Assembly: GCA_900556485.1 (NCBI GenBank)
Contig: USOX01000006.1
Location: 62,001-126,000, forward strand
Length of the DNA: 64,000 bases
Direction of reading: 5' to 3'
Source: an uncultured Dysgonomonas sp.
GTDB taxonomy: Bacteria; Bacteroidota; Bacteroidia; Bacteroidales; Dysgonomonadaceae
Positions within the stretch are counted from its first letter, which is position 1, and each line of letters starts with the position of its first letter. The position numbers were made by a program, and so were the translations under genes. This document shows positions 35,605 through 44,322 of this stretch, in pieces. The notes beneath the pieces are model-generated. The model ran no database searches, was not told the origin of the DNA, and saw only the letters and a program-made list of their open reading frames with translations.

Positions 35605-36694
35605 TCATATCGCTACATGTGTTATATAATCCGCGCCATGAAGCGCCACGCTTTTTCATTACATTTTCAAGATACTCTTTCCAAACCAGTTTATCTTTAT
35701 CTTCGTCTTTAACAACAGCACCTTGCAGTCCGGCAGCCATGTCTTCATCTGTGATGGTTCCATTTCCAAAGCTTGCAGCTAAAGCCATGCTGTTTGTTAT
35801 TAAAGAAATAGCTTCTGCTGTGGAGATTACACCACTTGGAGATTTTAGCTTTTGCTTTTCATCCAGGGTCATTCCCTGCCGAAGTTCACGGAAGATAGTG
35901 ACAATTTTCTCAATAGCTTCATTTGTTGGTAAAGAGGCTTTTAAACGATAATTATTAGATATTTCGGCTACACGTTTAGTTACGATAGATACTTCCGTCT
36001 CCAGATTGGCTGGAGCCGGCAACACTATAATATTAAAGCGACGTTTCAGTGCCGATGACATATCGTTTACTCCCCTATCCCTTGTATTTGCTGTAGCTAT
36101 TATAGAGAAACCGCGTTTTGCAGGTTGTTCTGCTCCCAATTCGGGAATAGCTATTGTTTTTTCAGACATAATAGAGATTAATGCATCCTGTACTTCAGAT
36201 GCACAACGCGATATTTCTTCGAATCGTGCAACTGATCCGGTTTCCATAGCTCTGTAAATAGGGCTTTTAATTAAAGCTTCGTTTGATGGACCATTTGCCA
36301 GTAGCATAGCATAGTTCCACGAATAGCGGATATGCTCTTCGCTAGTTCCGGCAGTACCTTGTACTACTTTAGCCGAATCGCCACAAATAGCTGCTGTCAG
36401 ATTTTCAGACAGCCAGGATTTAGCAGTTCCCGGCTCACCTATTAATAAGAGAGACCGATCTGTTAGCAGGGTCGCAATAGCAATCTCTACTAATCGGTTA
36501 TGTCCTATATATTTAGGTGTAATATCTGTTTTCCCAGCTTTTCCTCCTACTATAAATTTAAGAACAGCTTTAGGTGAGAGTTGCCATCCTATAGGTTTTT
36601 CTTCGTTTTTATCTTCTTCTTTCAGGGCTTGCAGTTCATGTGCATAAAGGAGTTCTGCAGGTAACCTTAATACATCTTCTTTATTTTCTGCCAT
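35597..36694 (-). CDS. MoxR-type AAA+ ATPase
   Basis: A 365-residue cytoplasmic AAA+ ATPase. Walker A is GEPGTAKSW (about 86-94). The Walker B region reads ARFEEISRCASEVQDALISI, with Glu where MoxR proteins more often have Asp-Glu. Sensor 1 is IIATANTRDRG and the arginine-finger region SSALKRRFN. MoxR ATPases remodel or activate partner proteins, usually through a VWA (MIDAS) protein encoded next door; none is present here. The order SWIM-HEAT-MoxR resembles the E. coli yeh cluster (yehL/yehQ-like). It lies 36 bases downstream of the HEAT-like gene. Confidence 0.88.
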   Translation of the reverse strand: MAENKEDVLRLPAELLYAHELQALKEEDKNEEKPIGWQLSPKAVLKFIVGGKAGKTDITPKYIGHNRLVEIAIATLLTDRSLLLIGEPGTAKSWLSENLTAAICGDSAKVVQGTAGTSEEHIRYSWNYAMLLANGPSNEALIKSPIYRAMETGSVARFEEISRCASEVQDALISIMSEKTIAIPELGAEQPAKRGFSIIATANTRDRGVNDMSSALKRRFNIIVLPAPANLETEVSIVTKRVAEISNNYRLKASLPTNEAIEKIVTIFRELRQGMTLDEKQKLKSPSGVISTAEAISLITNSMALAASFGNGTITDEDMAAGLQGAVVKDEDKDKLVWKEYLENVMKKRGASWRGLYNTCSDMNG

Positions 36695-36730
36695 TTTTCT
36701 ATTATATTTCAGGTATTATTCAATCAAAAT

Positions 36731-38593
36731 TTAATTATTTGCAGTTTCTATATCATCTGCAATCTCGCCATATGCTTCTAGTTTGGTATTTTCAGCGAGT
36801 TTTCGGAATTTAGCTGCATATTCTTTAGGAAACTTATTCCAGAAGCCAGCATTCTTCAATCTGCTTAATACATAGTAATATGTATTTTTTGGAAATTTTT
36901 CTATTGCTGAAAATATCAATTCAAAGCGATTAGATAACTCACGTTCCATTATCATTTTGAATGGTATGACTTGTTCGTATGGTTGGAGTTTGTTTTTGGC
37001 ATCAAGTTCTGTGACTAGCTTGGTAAGAAGCTTTTCGGAACGTTCGCTATTTTGTGGTTCACAAGCATTAATAATGGATAATGCTAAGTCATTCTCGTTG
37101 TTCCATTTGCCTTTATTGGCATTTTGCAATAAATCATATAATAAATCTATCCAGCGAGAGTCTATCTTATTCTTTTCTATTTGTGCATTCTCATTATTAT
37201 GGTATAAATAGCCTTCGGCGTTGCTATATGCACTATATAGATTATTTATAGCAAGTACTTTTTTCTTAAATAAACTGCTGAATACATCGTATATCTTCTC
37301 TTTAGCATATCCATATTGCACAGCTGAATGAAAATAGTTGATCCATAATGAAGATTTTTCCGAGTTGTCTGGAATCTCTTTCATTACTTTTTCATAAAAA
37401 GCGATTTTATCGGATAGATTAAAGCTATTTAAAGCTCCTATAATACCTTGAGTCACTCTATGAGCTGTATTTTCAAGAAGTCCTTTTTTCCCTGTTATTA
37501 GTTTTATATATTGTTCGTTTGTTAAAACTCTTTCAAAAAAAGTATAGACTTCTCCTCTGTCTTTGTTTTCGAATACATTGAGATTAGTACAAAATTTATC
37601 AAGTTTATCTACTAAATCTTTATCTTTTACTTCTTTATCCAATGTTATAAAATCTTCGAATGATTTTGCAACTTCATCAAAAACTTCTTGAAAAAAAAAG
37701 GGTAGCTTCGAGGAAGCTATGGCGGCAACAATTGGCGGTAGATTAGATTTGTTTTTATTCTTTATGTATATATCTTTTAGTTTTTCGAGACTGGTTTGTG
37801 TATTTAATTTGGCTAAAGCTTTGTATGCTGATTCTCTGACTAGTTTATTCTTATCATCAGCCAGTTTAATTATCAGTTCCTCATTTTTAGGATCGTTACT
37901 CAGTATTGTAATAGCTTCAGCCTGTAGAGCCGGTAAACTTTTAGATAGAATTTCATCTATTATTTTCAATAATTCAGGATAGTTATATTGCGATAATAAA
38001 CGAAGCCTTCTCGCATTTTCGGTCCTGTCTTCATATTTAAAGTTTTGGATTAGAAAAGGAATAATAGGTTTTCCTACTTTTGGTATTATTGTTTTTTCTA
38101 CATAATCACAAAGTTCAGAATACTTGTCGCCTAAGGCGTAATCCAGATACTGATAGGTGCGGGAATCAGTAAAGATATTCCTTTCGAAGGCATCTTTCAG
38201 AACTTCTAGCCTCCCGGAATTACTCGTTGTAAGAGCTTCTATAACTGGTTTTAGCTGAAGGTAAGAAAAGGCAGTATTGATATCATCAATCGGGATATTA
38301 GGGATTTGTTCTTTTTCTTCCACTTCTGTTTCTACTAAATCGCCCTGGGTATAAAGAACAGAATATAATAATGTGGAAATAGACATTAGTTTTTCGGCAG
38401 ATTGCTGCATATCTATTTCTAGTAATTCTTCTATGTCAGTTGCTAACTTTTTGAATACAGGAGCTTTTTCTCCTAATTTATTTAATACAGGTATATGCTT
38501 TTGAAGACGTGGATCTCCTTTCGCGAACTTGCTTCCGGCAATAAATAGCCTATTTATCTCTTGCTGAAGGTCATATAATGGTTGTAGTCTCAT
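36731..38593 (-). CDS. HEAT-like helical repeat protein
   Basis: A 620-residue cytoplasmic, almost entirely helical protein. Residues about 190-290 show HEAT-like units, for example ARRLRLLSQYNYPELLKIID and ADDKNKLVRESAYKALAKLN, which form an alpha solenoid for protein binding. The N-terminal 120 residues and the C-terminal 300 residues are helical without a recognised domain. It lies 19 bases after the SWIM-protein gene and 36 before the MoxR gene. It is probably the adaptor of this ATPase system, as solenoid proteins accompany SWIM/MoxR genes in other genomes; that role is inferred. Confidence 0.78.
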   Translation of the reverse strand: MRLQPLYDLQQEINRLFIAGSKFAKGDPRLQKHIPVLNKLGEKAPVFKKLATDIEELLEIDMQQSAEKLMSISTLLYSVLYTQGDLVETEVEEKEQIPNIPIDDINTAFSYLQLKPVIEALTTSNSGRLEVLKDAFERNIFTDSRTYQYLDYALGDKYSELCDYVEKTIIPKVGKPIIPFLIQNFKYEDRTENARRLRLLSQYNYPELLKIIDEILSKSLPALQAEAITILSNDPKNEELIIKLADDKNKLVRESAYKALAKLNTQTSLEKLKDIYIKNKNKSNLPPIVAAIASSKLPFFFQEVFDEVAKSFEDFITLDKEVKDKDLVDKLDKFCTNLNVFENKDRGEVYTFFERVLTNEQYIKLITGKKGLLENTAHRVTQGIIGALNSFNLSDKIAFYEKVMKEIPDNSEKSSLWINYFHSAVQYGYAKEKIYDVFSSLFKKKVLAINNLYSAYSNAEGYLYHNNENAQIEKNKIDSRWIDLLYDLLQNANKGKWNNENDLALSIINACEPQNSERSEKLLTKLVTELDAKNKLQPYEQVIPFKMIMERELSNRFELIFSAIEKFPKNTYYYVLSRLKNAGFWNKFPKEYAAKFRKLAENTKLEAYGEIADDIETANN

Positions 38594-38612
38594 TGTTGTA
38601 ATCGTATTTTAA

Positions 38613-40055
38613 TCAATAAAGTAATCGTATAATTTTTTCCGGTGTAACTAGTGACATCGGTTGGGCTGATAATAAACCTGTCTGTACATTGTTGTTAATC
38701 ATGACAACAAGTGCAAGCCCTTCGGGCTGAGCAGGCATTATAGCTTTTAGATTTGTTGCTGCCGAAAAGCTATATTCATCCATATCCTTCAATGTCAGCT
38801 TATTGCCTTGTTTATCCTCTACTACCAGATTTTCGTCATTCAGATATGCTTTATGTAGTGATATTATGACCACAGGATGCTTATCCATTAATGGATTTTT
38901 TATTGTACTTTTTACTAACTTTATTGATTCTGCATAATTATTTGATGCTGAAGCTAAAACTGTAGCCAGATCTTTATCTGTTAGCTTACGTTCTTTATTA
39001 CCTTCGGCTTCCCATCGTATTCTTGGATTTTGATCTCCCGGATAGATAAATAATTCTTTCAATTGAAGAACATCGAATGAGCTATTATCTTCTTTTATAT
39101 ATTTAGCTGCGCGATATGGACGGTAGTTTTTGGTTTTGTAAATTTTACCCGTTTTTAAGTTCACCCATATACCTTCGTCTACATATTCTTTGCGTGCCCT
39201 ATTATCGTAGCTACTGAACGATAGCTGAATAAGCTCTGCGTTCTCTTCCCATAAGCCATACTGCATTAATTCTATTAGTTTCCAAACATAGCCTATTTGT
39301 TCTTCTATAGCAGAATCGAGCTCAGGATTAGCCTCCGGATCTTCCTTGCGTTTATTCAGGTATTCTGTACTTTTTTTTAGTAGGGCGGATATATAATTTA
39401 TCTGGTCGATAACTAGAGTATATTCCTCGTTATAAACGTTATCCAGTTCTAATAATAGGTTATTAAAAGCTGTTTGTATACCATTTATATAATAATTACC
39501 CAATTCTTTTATCTGGGTCTGCAACGTCCGTTGTATTTTAGCATCGATAGAAGAGAGTCCTGTCTGTACAATATCTTTTAATATTTTATTTGCTATCTCT
39601 ATTCCTGCTAATTGGGCATCAACTTTTTTAATAAATGCAGCTTTATTGACCTTTTTAGGTTTATCAGCTTTTTCTTTTATTGTTTCTTTTTCCTGGGCCT
39701 TTTTCTCTTGTTTCTTTTCTATTTTATCTCTTTTTTGTGAAATATCATCCGGGATTTCACCTTCTGTGAAGGAATTATTATCCTTTTCGTAGCAATATAG
39801 AAGTCCTATCGAATGTTTGCATGGGAATTGTCGGCTTGGACAATTGCATCTGAACACAGGGTTGTTTTCGTCTAAATAATCAGCCGAACAACGATATGGA
39901 TTTTTTCCACTTCCTGCACATTCGCCCCATATAAGATTCTTTTCTGCTGAGATTTTTAAGTTTGAGAATTTGTTTTTACTGACAAGTGCCCGTCCGTTTT
40001 TTGCAGCATCGGCATTGGGCGCCAATTCTTCAATTTTCTTTTGTGTAATTTCCAT
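38613..40055 (-). CDS. SWIM zinc-finger protein
   Basis: A 480-residue protein with an N-terminal SWIM zinc finger: Cys70 and Cys72 (FRCNCPSRQ), Cys79 and His81 (FPCKHSIGLLY). A Lys/Glu-rich low-complexity linker (about 108-140) follows, then a long helical region with no catalytic motif. SWIM fingers bind DNA or proteins. It is the first gene of a four-gene minus-strand operon with HEAT-like, MoxR and SH3-like products. In related bacterial clusters SWIM proteins co-occur with MoxR and VWA partners, whose function is not well defined. Confidence 0.85.
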   Translation of the reverse strand: MEITQKKIEELAPNADAAKNGRALVSKNKFSNLKISAEKNLIWGECAGSGKNPYRCSADYLDENNPVFRCNCPSRQFPCKHSIGLLYCYEKDNNSFTEGEIPDDISQKRDKIEKKQEKKAQEKETIKEKADKPKKVNKAAFIKKVDAQLAGIEIANKILKDIVQTGLSSIDAKIQRTLQTQIKELGNYYINGIQTAFNNLLLELDNVYNEEYTLVIDQINYISALLKKSTEYLNKRKEDPEANPELDSAIEEQIGYVWKLIELMQYGLWEENAELIQLSFSSYDNRARKEYVDEGIWVNLKTGKIYKTKNYRPYRAAKYIKEDNSSFDVLQLKELFIYPGDQNPRIRWEAEGNKERKLTDKDLATVLASASNNYAESIKLVKSTIKNPLMDKHPVVIISLHKAYLNDENLVVEDKQGNKLTLKDMDEYSFSAATNLKAIMPAQPEGLALVVMINNNVQTGLLSAQPMSLVTPEKIIRLLY

Positions 40056-40294
40056 TCTTAAATTTACGTTTTGACAATAGTGTTAGTTGTGTTTGTTAGT
40101 TGAATACAAAATTAAAAGATTATTTGAGGATAGGAAGCCAAAATAAAGAAATTATGAGAAGGCATCTTCTTAAATAATATTTTTCTTTTTTTTTTGTGTT
40201 TATTTTTCCTTCTGCTTATTGTAAAAAGTGATCAGTATTAATTGTTGTTATTGATGTAAGTAAAAGTGGCATCTATAAACGTTTTTGTTTATGT

Positions 40295-40340
40295 ATTTCG
40301 TACAATATCCATTATTTACTTATTGTAAAATGTACGAAAT
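40295..40340. promoter_or_regulatory. Nested inverted repeats, candidate xylose-regulator operator
   Basis: ATTTCGTACA (40295-40304) is the exact reverse complement of TGTACGAAAT (40331-40340). Inside, TACAATA (40301-40307) is complementary to TATTGTA (40321-40327). The site is 51 bases upstream of the -33 element of the regulator gene. The gap 40056-40454 (399 bases) otherwise contains only AT-rich sequence, the promoter at 40391-40421 and whatever drives the divergent SWIM operon. The operator role is inferred from symmetry and position. Confidence 0.5.
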
Positions 40341-40390
40341 TTAATATATTGTGTATCAGTTTGTTATGATAAAATATTTCCGTCATTTAT

Positions 40391-40421
40391 TTTGAAATAT
40401 GATTATTACATTGTATATTCG
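40391..40421 (+). promoter_or_regulatory. Promoter of the xylose operon
   Basis: TTTG at 40391-40394 and TATATTCG at 40414-40421 are separated by 19 bases, close to the Bacteroidetes -33/-7 arrangement (one mismatch in the -7 box). The ATG of the regulator follows 33 bases later. Confidence 0.6.
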
Positions 40422-40454
40422 CATAACTATTTAATTAACCAAATCATTCATATC

Positions 40455-41165
40455 ATGAAATCAAATTTCATTCACACTTACGTTTCTGTCGATTGTGTTG
40501 TGTTTGGCTTCGACGACGAACAACTGAGTATTCTTCTTGTGCGTCGTGATGAAGATAGTCCGAATGATTTGAAACTTCCTGGAAGCTTGATATATGATAG
40601 AGAAGATGTCGATGATGCTGCATATCGTGTCTTATTTGAACTTACAGGTATCAAGGAAATGCCATTGAAACAGTTCCGTTGTTTTGCATCACCAGACAGA
40701 GCGGGAAAACCAGAAGACGTAAAATGGTTGGACAAAGAATATCAACCTAATATTAACAGGCTTATCACTGTTGCATATATAGCTATCTGCAAAATAGACC
40801 GTAAGTTAAATAATATATCTAAATACAAGCAAACGGCATGGTGTCCGGTAAATAAAATACCTCAAATGCCTTTCGATCATAATGAAATAGTAAAAGTTTC
40901 GCTGAGTGGAATCAGGCAATGGATTGAAAATGATCCGGCGATTGTATTTGAATTACTTCCTACGAAGTTTGCAATCAGCCAATTGCACCGTTTGTATGAG
41001 GCTATTTATGATAAGAAAATTGATATTCGTAATTTTCATAAGAAAGTATTAGCTATGCCACATGTAATAGCATTAGATGAAAAACAAAAAAATGTTTCTC
41101 ATCGGGCAGCGCGACTCTATAAGTTTGATAAAAAGGCATATAATAAGTTTAAAACAAACTTATAA
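40455..41165 (+). CDS. xylR: NUDIX-domain transcriptional regulator of xylose use
   Basis: A 236-residue regulator with an N-terminal NUDIX fold (about 8-140) and a C-terminal winged helix (about 155-236, LPTKFAISQLHRLYEAIYDK). The hydrolase box is degenerate (no GX5EX7REUXEEXGU pattern; the region reads DREDVDDAAYRVLFELTGI), so it should sense ligand rather than hydrolyse it. The ATG at 40455 is preferred over an upstream TTG because it lies properly downstream of the promoter. Related proteins in Bacteroides repress sugar operons and are released by sugar. Position as first gene of the xyl operon supports autoregulation; the symbol follows from context. Confidence 0.85.
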   Translation: MKSNFIHTYVSVDCVVFGFDDEQLSILLVRRDEDSPNDLKLPGSLIYDREDVDDAAYRVLFELTGIKEMPLKQFRCFASPDRAGKPEDVKWLDKEYQPNINRLITVAYIAICKIDRKLNNISKYKQTAWCPVNKIPQMPFDHNEIVKVSLSGIRQWIENDPAIVFELLPTKFAISQLHRLYEAIYDKKIDIRNFHKKVLAMPHVIALDEKQKNVSHRAARLYKFDKKAYNKFKTNL

Positions 41166-41198
41166 TTTCAAGATTTTATGTTTCAAGATCTCAATATT
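41164..41198 (+). repeat. Short gene-end repeat, copy A
   Basis: The segment starting AATTTCAAGATTT, continuing through TTTCAAGATCTCAATATT, is closely similar over about 35 bases to 49747-49781. Both begin at or within one base of a stop codon, here that of the NUDIX regulator. Confidence 0.5.
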
Positions 41199-41216
41199 GA
41201 TTAATAAGAGAATCAC

Positions 41217-41253
41217 TTATAACTCATAATTTATAATTTATAACTCATAATTA
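41217..41253 (+). repeat. Tandem 15-base direct repeat before xylB
   Basis: TTATAACTCATAATT occurs at 41217-41231 and again at 41238-41252, a 21-base period, ending eight bases before the xylB ATG. It could be a regulatory double site or simple AT-rich duplication. Confidence 0.55.
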
Positions 41254-41259
41254 AAATAT

Positions 41260-42744
41260 ATGTATCTACTTGGTTATGATATAGGCAGTTCGTCGGTTAA
41301 AGCATGTTTGGTAAATGCCGAAACCGGAAAAATTGTGGCTTCCGACTTCTTCCCGAAAGAAGAAATGAAAATAACTGCAATAAAATCGGGATGGGCAGAG
41401 CAAGATCCCGCTGATTGGTGGGCAAATCTTAAATTGGCACATCAATCGGTTATGCAAAAGGCAAATGCAAAGGGTGAAGATATTAAAGCAATCGGGATTA
41501 CATGGCAAATGCATGGATTGGTGTTGGTAGACAAAGATAAGAATGTTCTTCGTCCATCTATTATATGGTGCGATAGCCGTGCTGTTCCTTATGGAGAAAA
41601 AGCTTTCGAAGCTATAGGCGAAGAAAAATGTTTGTCTCACTTACTTAATTCTCCAGGTAATTTTACAGCGTCTAAATTAGCTTGGGTAAAAGAAAATGAG
41701 CCTCATATCTATGAAAAGATAGATAAGCTAATGTTGCCTGGTGATTATATAGGCATGAAACTGACGGACAACATTGTTGTTACAATTGAAGGAATGTCTG
41801 AAGGTATTTTCTGGGACTTTAAGACTAACTCTCTTTCGGAAGATGTTCTTAACTATTTTGGAATTCCAAAAAGCTTTTTCCCTGAGATTAAACCGATTTT
41901 TGGTATACAGGGTTATGTATCGGCAAATGCAGCAAAAGAATTAGGATTGAAAGAGGGCATTCCGGTATCTTATCGTGCAGGTGATCAACCTAATAATGCT
42001 TTATCTCTTAATGTATTTGAGCCGGGAGAAATTGCATCTACAGCCGGAACTTCGGGTGTTGTATATGGGGTGCTGGATCAGCTTAACTATGATAAATTAT
42101 CACGCGTGAATACGTTTGCTCATGTAAATTATACACCGGAACAGACGCGTTTAGGAGTTCTGTTGTGTATCAACGGAACAGGAATTCTTAACTCTTGGCT
42201 GAAACGTAATCTGGCGGTTGAAGGGTTATCGTACGCAGAAATGAACGATTTGGCTGCTCAGTCTTCTATCGGAGCAAATGGGGTTAGTATTATTCCTTTT
42301 GGCAATGGAGCTGAACGTGTATTGGAAAATAAGGATGTAAACTGTTCGATACATGGTATCAATTTTAATATACATGACAAAAAGGATATCCTTCGTGCCG
42401 CTCAGGAAGGTATTGTTTTTTCTTATGAATATGGAGTGGAAATCATGCGTGAGATGGGAATGGATATTCATACTATAAAGGCCGGATATGCTAATATGTT
42501 TTTAAGTCCTGTTTTTGCTCAAACTTTGGCAAATGTAAGTGGTGCAACTATCGAACTGTATAATACGGATGGTGCTGCTGGTGCCGCTAAAGGCGCTGGT
42601 ATAGGCATCGGGTTATATGCTACTCCACAAGAAGCTTTTGCTTCACTAGAGAAACTAGCAGTAATAGAGCTAGAAACGGATAAAAAAGAGCAGTATAGGG
42701 AAGCTTATAATAGATGGAAGAATCTTGTTGTAAATATGGATTAG
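41260..42744 (+). CDS. xylB: Xylulokinase
   Basis: Cytoplasmic FGGY-family kinase that phosphorylates D-xylulose to xylulose 5-phosphate, feeding the pentose phosphate pathway. At 494 residues it is typical. The N-terminal ATPase fold begins LLGYDIGSSSVKACLVNAET; ITWQMHGLVLVDKDKNVLRP and the IIWCDSRA substrate loop follow; the second domain shows EIASTAGTSGVVYGVL and GAAGAAKGAGIGIG near the end. It lies between the regulator and xylA on the same strand. Confidence 0.95.
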   Translation: MYLLGYDIGSSSVKACLVNAETGKIVASDFFPKEEMKITAIKSGWAEQDPADWWANLKLAHQSVMQKANAKGEDIKAIGITWQMHGLVLVDKDKNVLRPSIIWCDSRAVPYGEKAFEAIGEEKCLSHLLNSPGNFTASKLAWVKENEPHIYEKIDKLMLPGDYIGMKLTDNIVVTIEGMSEGIFWDFKTNSLSEDVLNYFGIPKSFFPEIKPIFGIQGYVSANAAKELGLKEGIPVSYRAGDQPNNALSLNVFEPGEIASTAGTSGVVYGVLDQLNYDKLSRVNTFAHVNYTPEQTRLGVLLCINGTGILNSWLKRNLAVEGLSYAEMNDLAAQSSIGANGVSIIPFGNGAERVLENKDVNCSIHGINFNIHDKKDILRAAQEGIVFSYEYGVEIMREMGMDIHTIKAGYANMFLSPVFAQTLANVSGATIELYNTDGAAGAAKGAGIGIGLYATPQEAFASLEKLAVIELETDKKEQYREAYNRWKNLVVNMD

Positions 42745-42790
42745 TTTTATCTATGTAATGATAATTACAAGTTACAAAAGAAATAAGGTT

Positions 42791-42862
42791 ACAATAAAAA
42801 ACATAAAAAAGGTGTCACATTTGACTACGCTTCGCTCCGTCGACCGTTGGTTGTCACTTTTT
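42791..42862 (+). repeat. Extragenic repeat, copy 2 (with hairpin module), inside the xyl operon
   Basis: AAAAAAGGTGTCACATTTG (42805-42823), then the module ACTACGCTTCGCTCCGTCGA with CCGTTGG (42824-42850), then TTGTCACTTTTT. It corresponds to the repeat at 3131-3208 with several substitutions, and the hairpin arms CGCTC/GACCG retain one mismatch. It sits between xylB and xylA, 41 bases before the xylA ATG. Confidence 0.7.
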
Positions 42863-42903
42863 GATCAAACAATAATTAATCATTTAAATAAAAAATAAAG
42901 ACA

Positions 42904-44232
42904 ATGGAAATTTTGAAAGGAACAAAAGAGTTTTTCCCAGGTATTGGAAAAATCAAATTTGAAGGAAAAGAAAGTAAAAACCCTATGGCTTATCGTTTTT
43001 ATGACGAAAACAGAGTTGTGATGAGTAAAACAATGAAAGACTGGATGCGTTTTGCTATGGCATACTGGCATACATTGTGTGCTGATGGTGGCGATCCGTT
43101 TGGTGGTGCAACTATTCACCATCCTTGGAATATTGGAAATGATGCTATCAGCCAGGCTAAATATAAGATGGACGCAGCTTTCGAATTTATGACTAAAATA
43201 GGTATAAACTTCTATTGCTTCCATGATGTGGATTTAGTTAGCGCCGGAAATAACTGGACAGAATATGAAAAAAATCTGCAAACAATTGTAGATTATGCTA
43301 AAGAAAAGCAAGCTGCATCGGGTATTAAATTACTTTGGGGTACGGCTAATGTTTTCGGACACGAACGTTATATGAATGGTGCGTCTACAAATCCGGATTT
43401 TAATGTAGTTGCATGCGCGGGAACTCAGGTAAAAAATGCAATTGACGCTACTATTGCCCTTGGTGGTTCTAATTATGTATTCTGGGGAGGTCGTGAAGGT
43501 TATATGAGCCTGTTGAATACTGATATGAAGCGTGAGAAAGATCATTTAGCTCAATTCCTTACAATGGCTCGTGATTATGCACGTAAACAAGGTTTTGCCG
43601 GAACATTCCTAATTGAGCCTAAACCTATGGAGCCAACTAAACATCAATACGATTTTGATACAGAAACTGTTATAGGATTTTTACGCAACTATGGCCTGGA
43701 TAAAGATTTCAAAGTAAATATTGAAGTGAACCATGCTACATTGGCAGGTCATACTTTTGAGCATGAATTACAAGCTGCTGTTGATGCAGGTATGTTAGGA
43801 AGTATAGATGCTAACAGAGGTGATTATCAGAATGGATGGGATACAGACCAATTCCCTCTTGATATTTATGATTTTGCTCATGCGTGGTTAGTTATGCTTC
43901 CTGCAGGAGGACTTGGAAATGGTGGTGTAAACTTTGATGCAAAAATCCGTCGTAACTCAACAGACATGGATGATCTGTTCATTGCTCATATTTCAGGTAT
44001 GGATGTATTTGCACGCGGCTTGTTAATTGCGGCTGATATCCTTGAAAATTCGGACTATAAGAAACTACGCGAAGCTCGTTATGCTTCATTCGACAATGGA
44101 GATGGAAAAGCATTCGAAGATGGTAAATTAACTCTTGAAGATTTACGTACAATTGCACATAAAGTTGGTGAGCCAAAACAGATAAGCGGTAAGCAAGAGC
44201 TATATGAAGCAATAGTTAATATGTATATCTAA
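42904..44232 (+). CDS. xylA: Xylose isomerase
   Basis: Converts D-xylose to D-xylulose in the cytoplasm with two divalent metal ions. The 442-residue chain belongs to the group II (Bacteroides/E. coli-like) enzymes. Visible landmarks are the catalytic His in [13 protein letters not shown], the metal ligands in [40 protein letters not shown], and [19 protein letters not shown]. It is preceded by an extragenic repeat and followed by the xylose transporter gene. Confidence 0.97.
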   Translation: MEILKGTKEFFPGIGKIKFEGKESKNPMAYRFYDENRVVMSKTMKDWMRFAMAYWHTLCADGGDPFGGATIHHPWNIGNDAISQAKYKMDAAFEFMTKIGINFYCFHDVDLVSAGNNWTEYEKNLQTIVDYAKEKQAASGIKLLWGTANVFGHERYMNGASTNPDFNVVACAGTQVKNAIDATIALGGSNYVFWGGREGYMSLLNTDMKREKDHLAQFLTMARDYARKQGFAGTFLIEPKPMEPTKHQYDFDTETVIGFLRNYGLDKDFKVNIEVNHATLAGHTFEHELQAAVDAGMLGSIDANRGDYQNGWDTDQFPLDIYDFAHAWLVMLPAGGLGNGGVNFDAKIRRNSTDMDDLFIAHISGMDVFARGLLIAADILENSDYKKLREARYASFDNGDGKAFEDGKLTLEDLRTIAHKVGEPKQISGKQELYEAIVNMYI

Positions 44233-44247
44233 AACAGATACAAGTAG

Positions 44248-44289
44248 ACGAGGTACGAGTTAACAAGTAAGTAAATACTTGTGCCTCGT
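44248..44289. repeat. Imperfect inverted repeat between xylA and xylE
   Basis: ACGAGG (44248-44253) pairs with CCTCGT (44284-44289), and ACAAGTA (44263-44269) with TACTTGT (44276-44282), with a nine-base bulge in the left arm. The hairpin has no T-tail, so it could tune relative expression or mRNA stability rather than terminate. Confidence 0.45.
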
Positions 44290-44322
44290 ATCTAGTTTAC
44301 TCGTTAACTAACTAAAGAACCA

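Noticed and set aside
40392..40454. TTG start for the NUDIX regulator
   Set aside because: It overlaps the -33 promoter box, so it could not be transcribed from that promoter; the ATG at 40455 fits better.
44233..44322. Possible IS remnant between xylA and xylE
   Set aside because: There is no coding remnant or target duplication, only the bulged inverted repeat listed separately.
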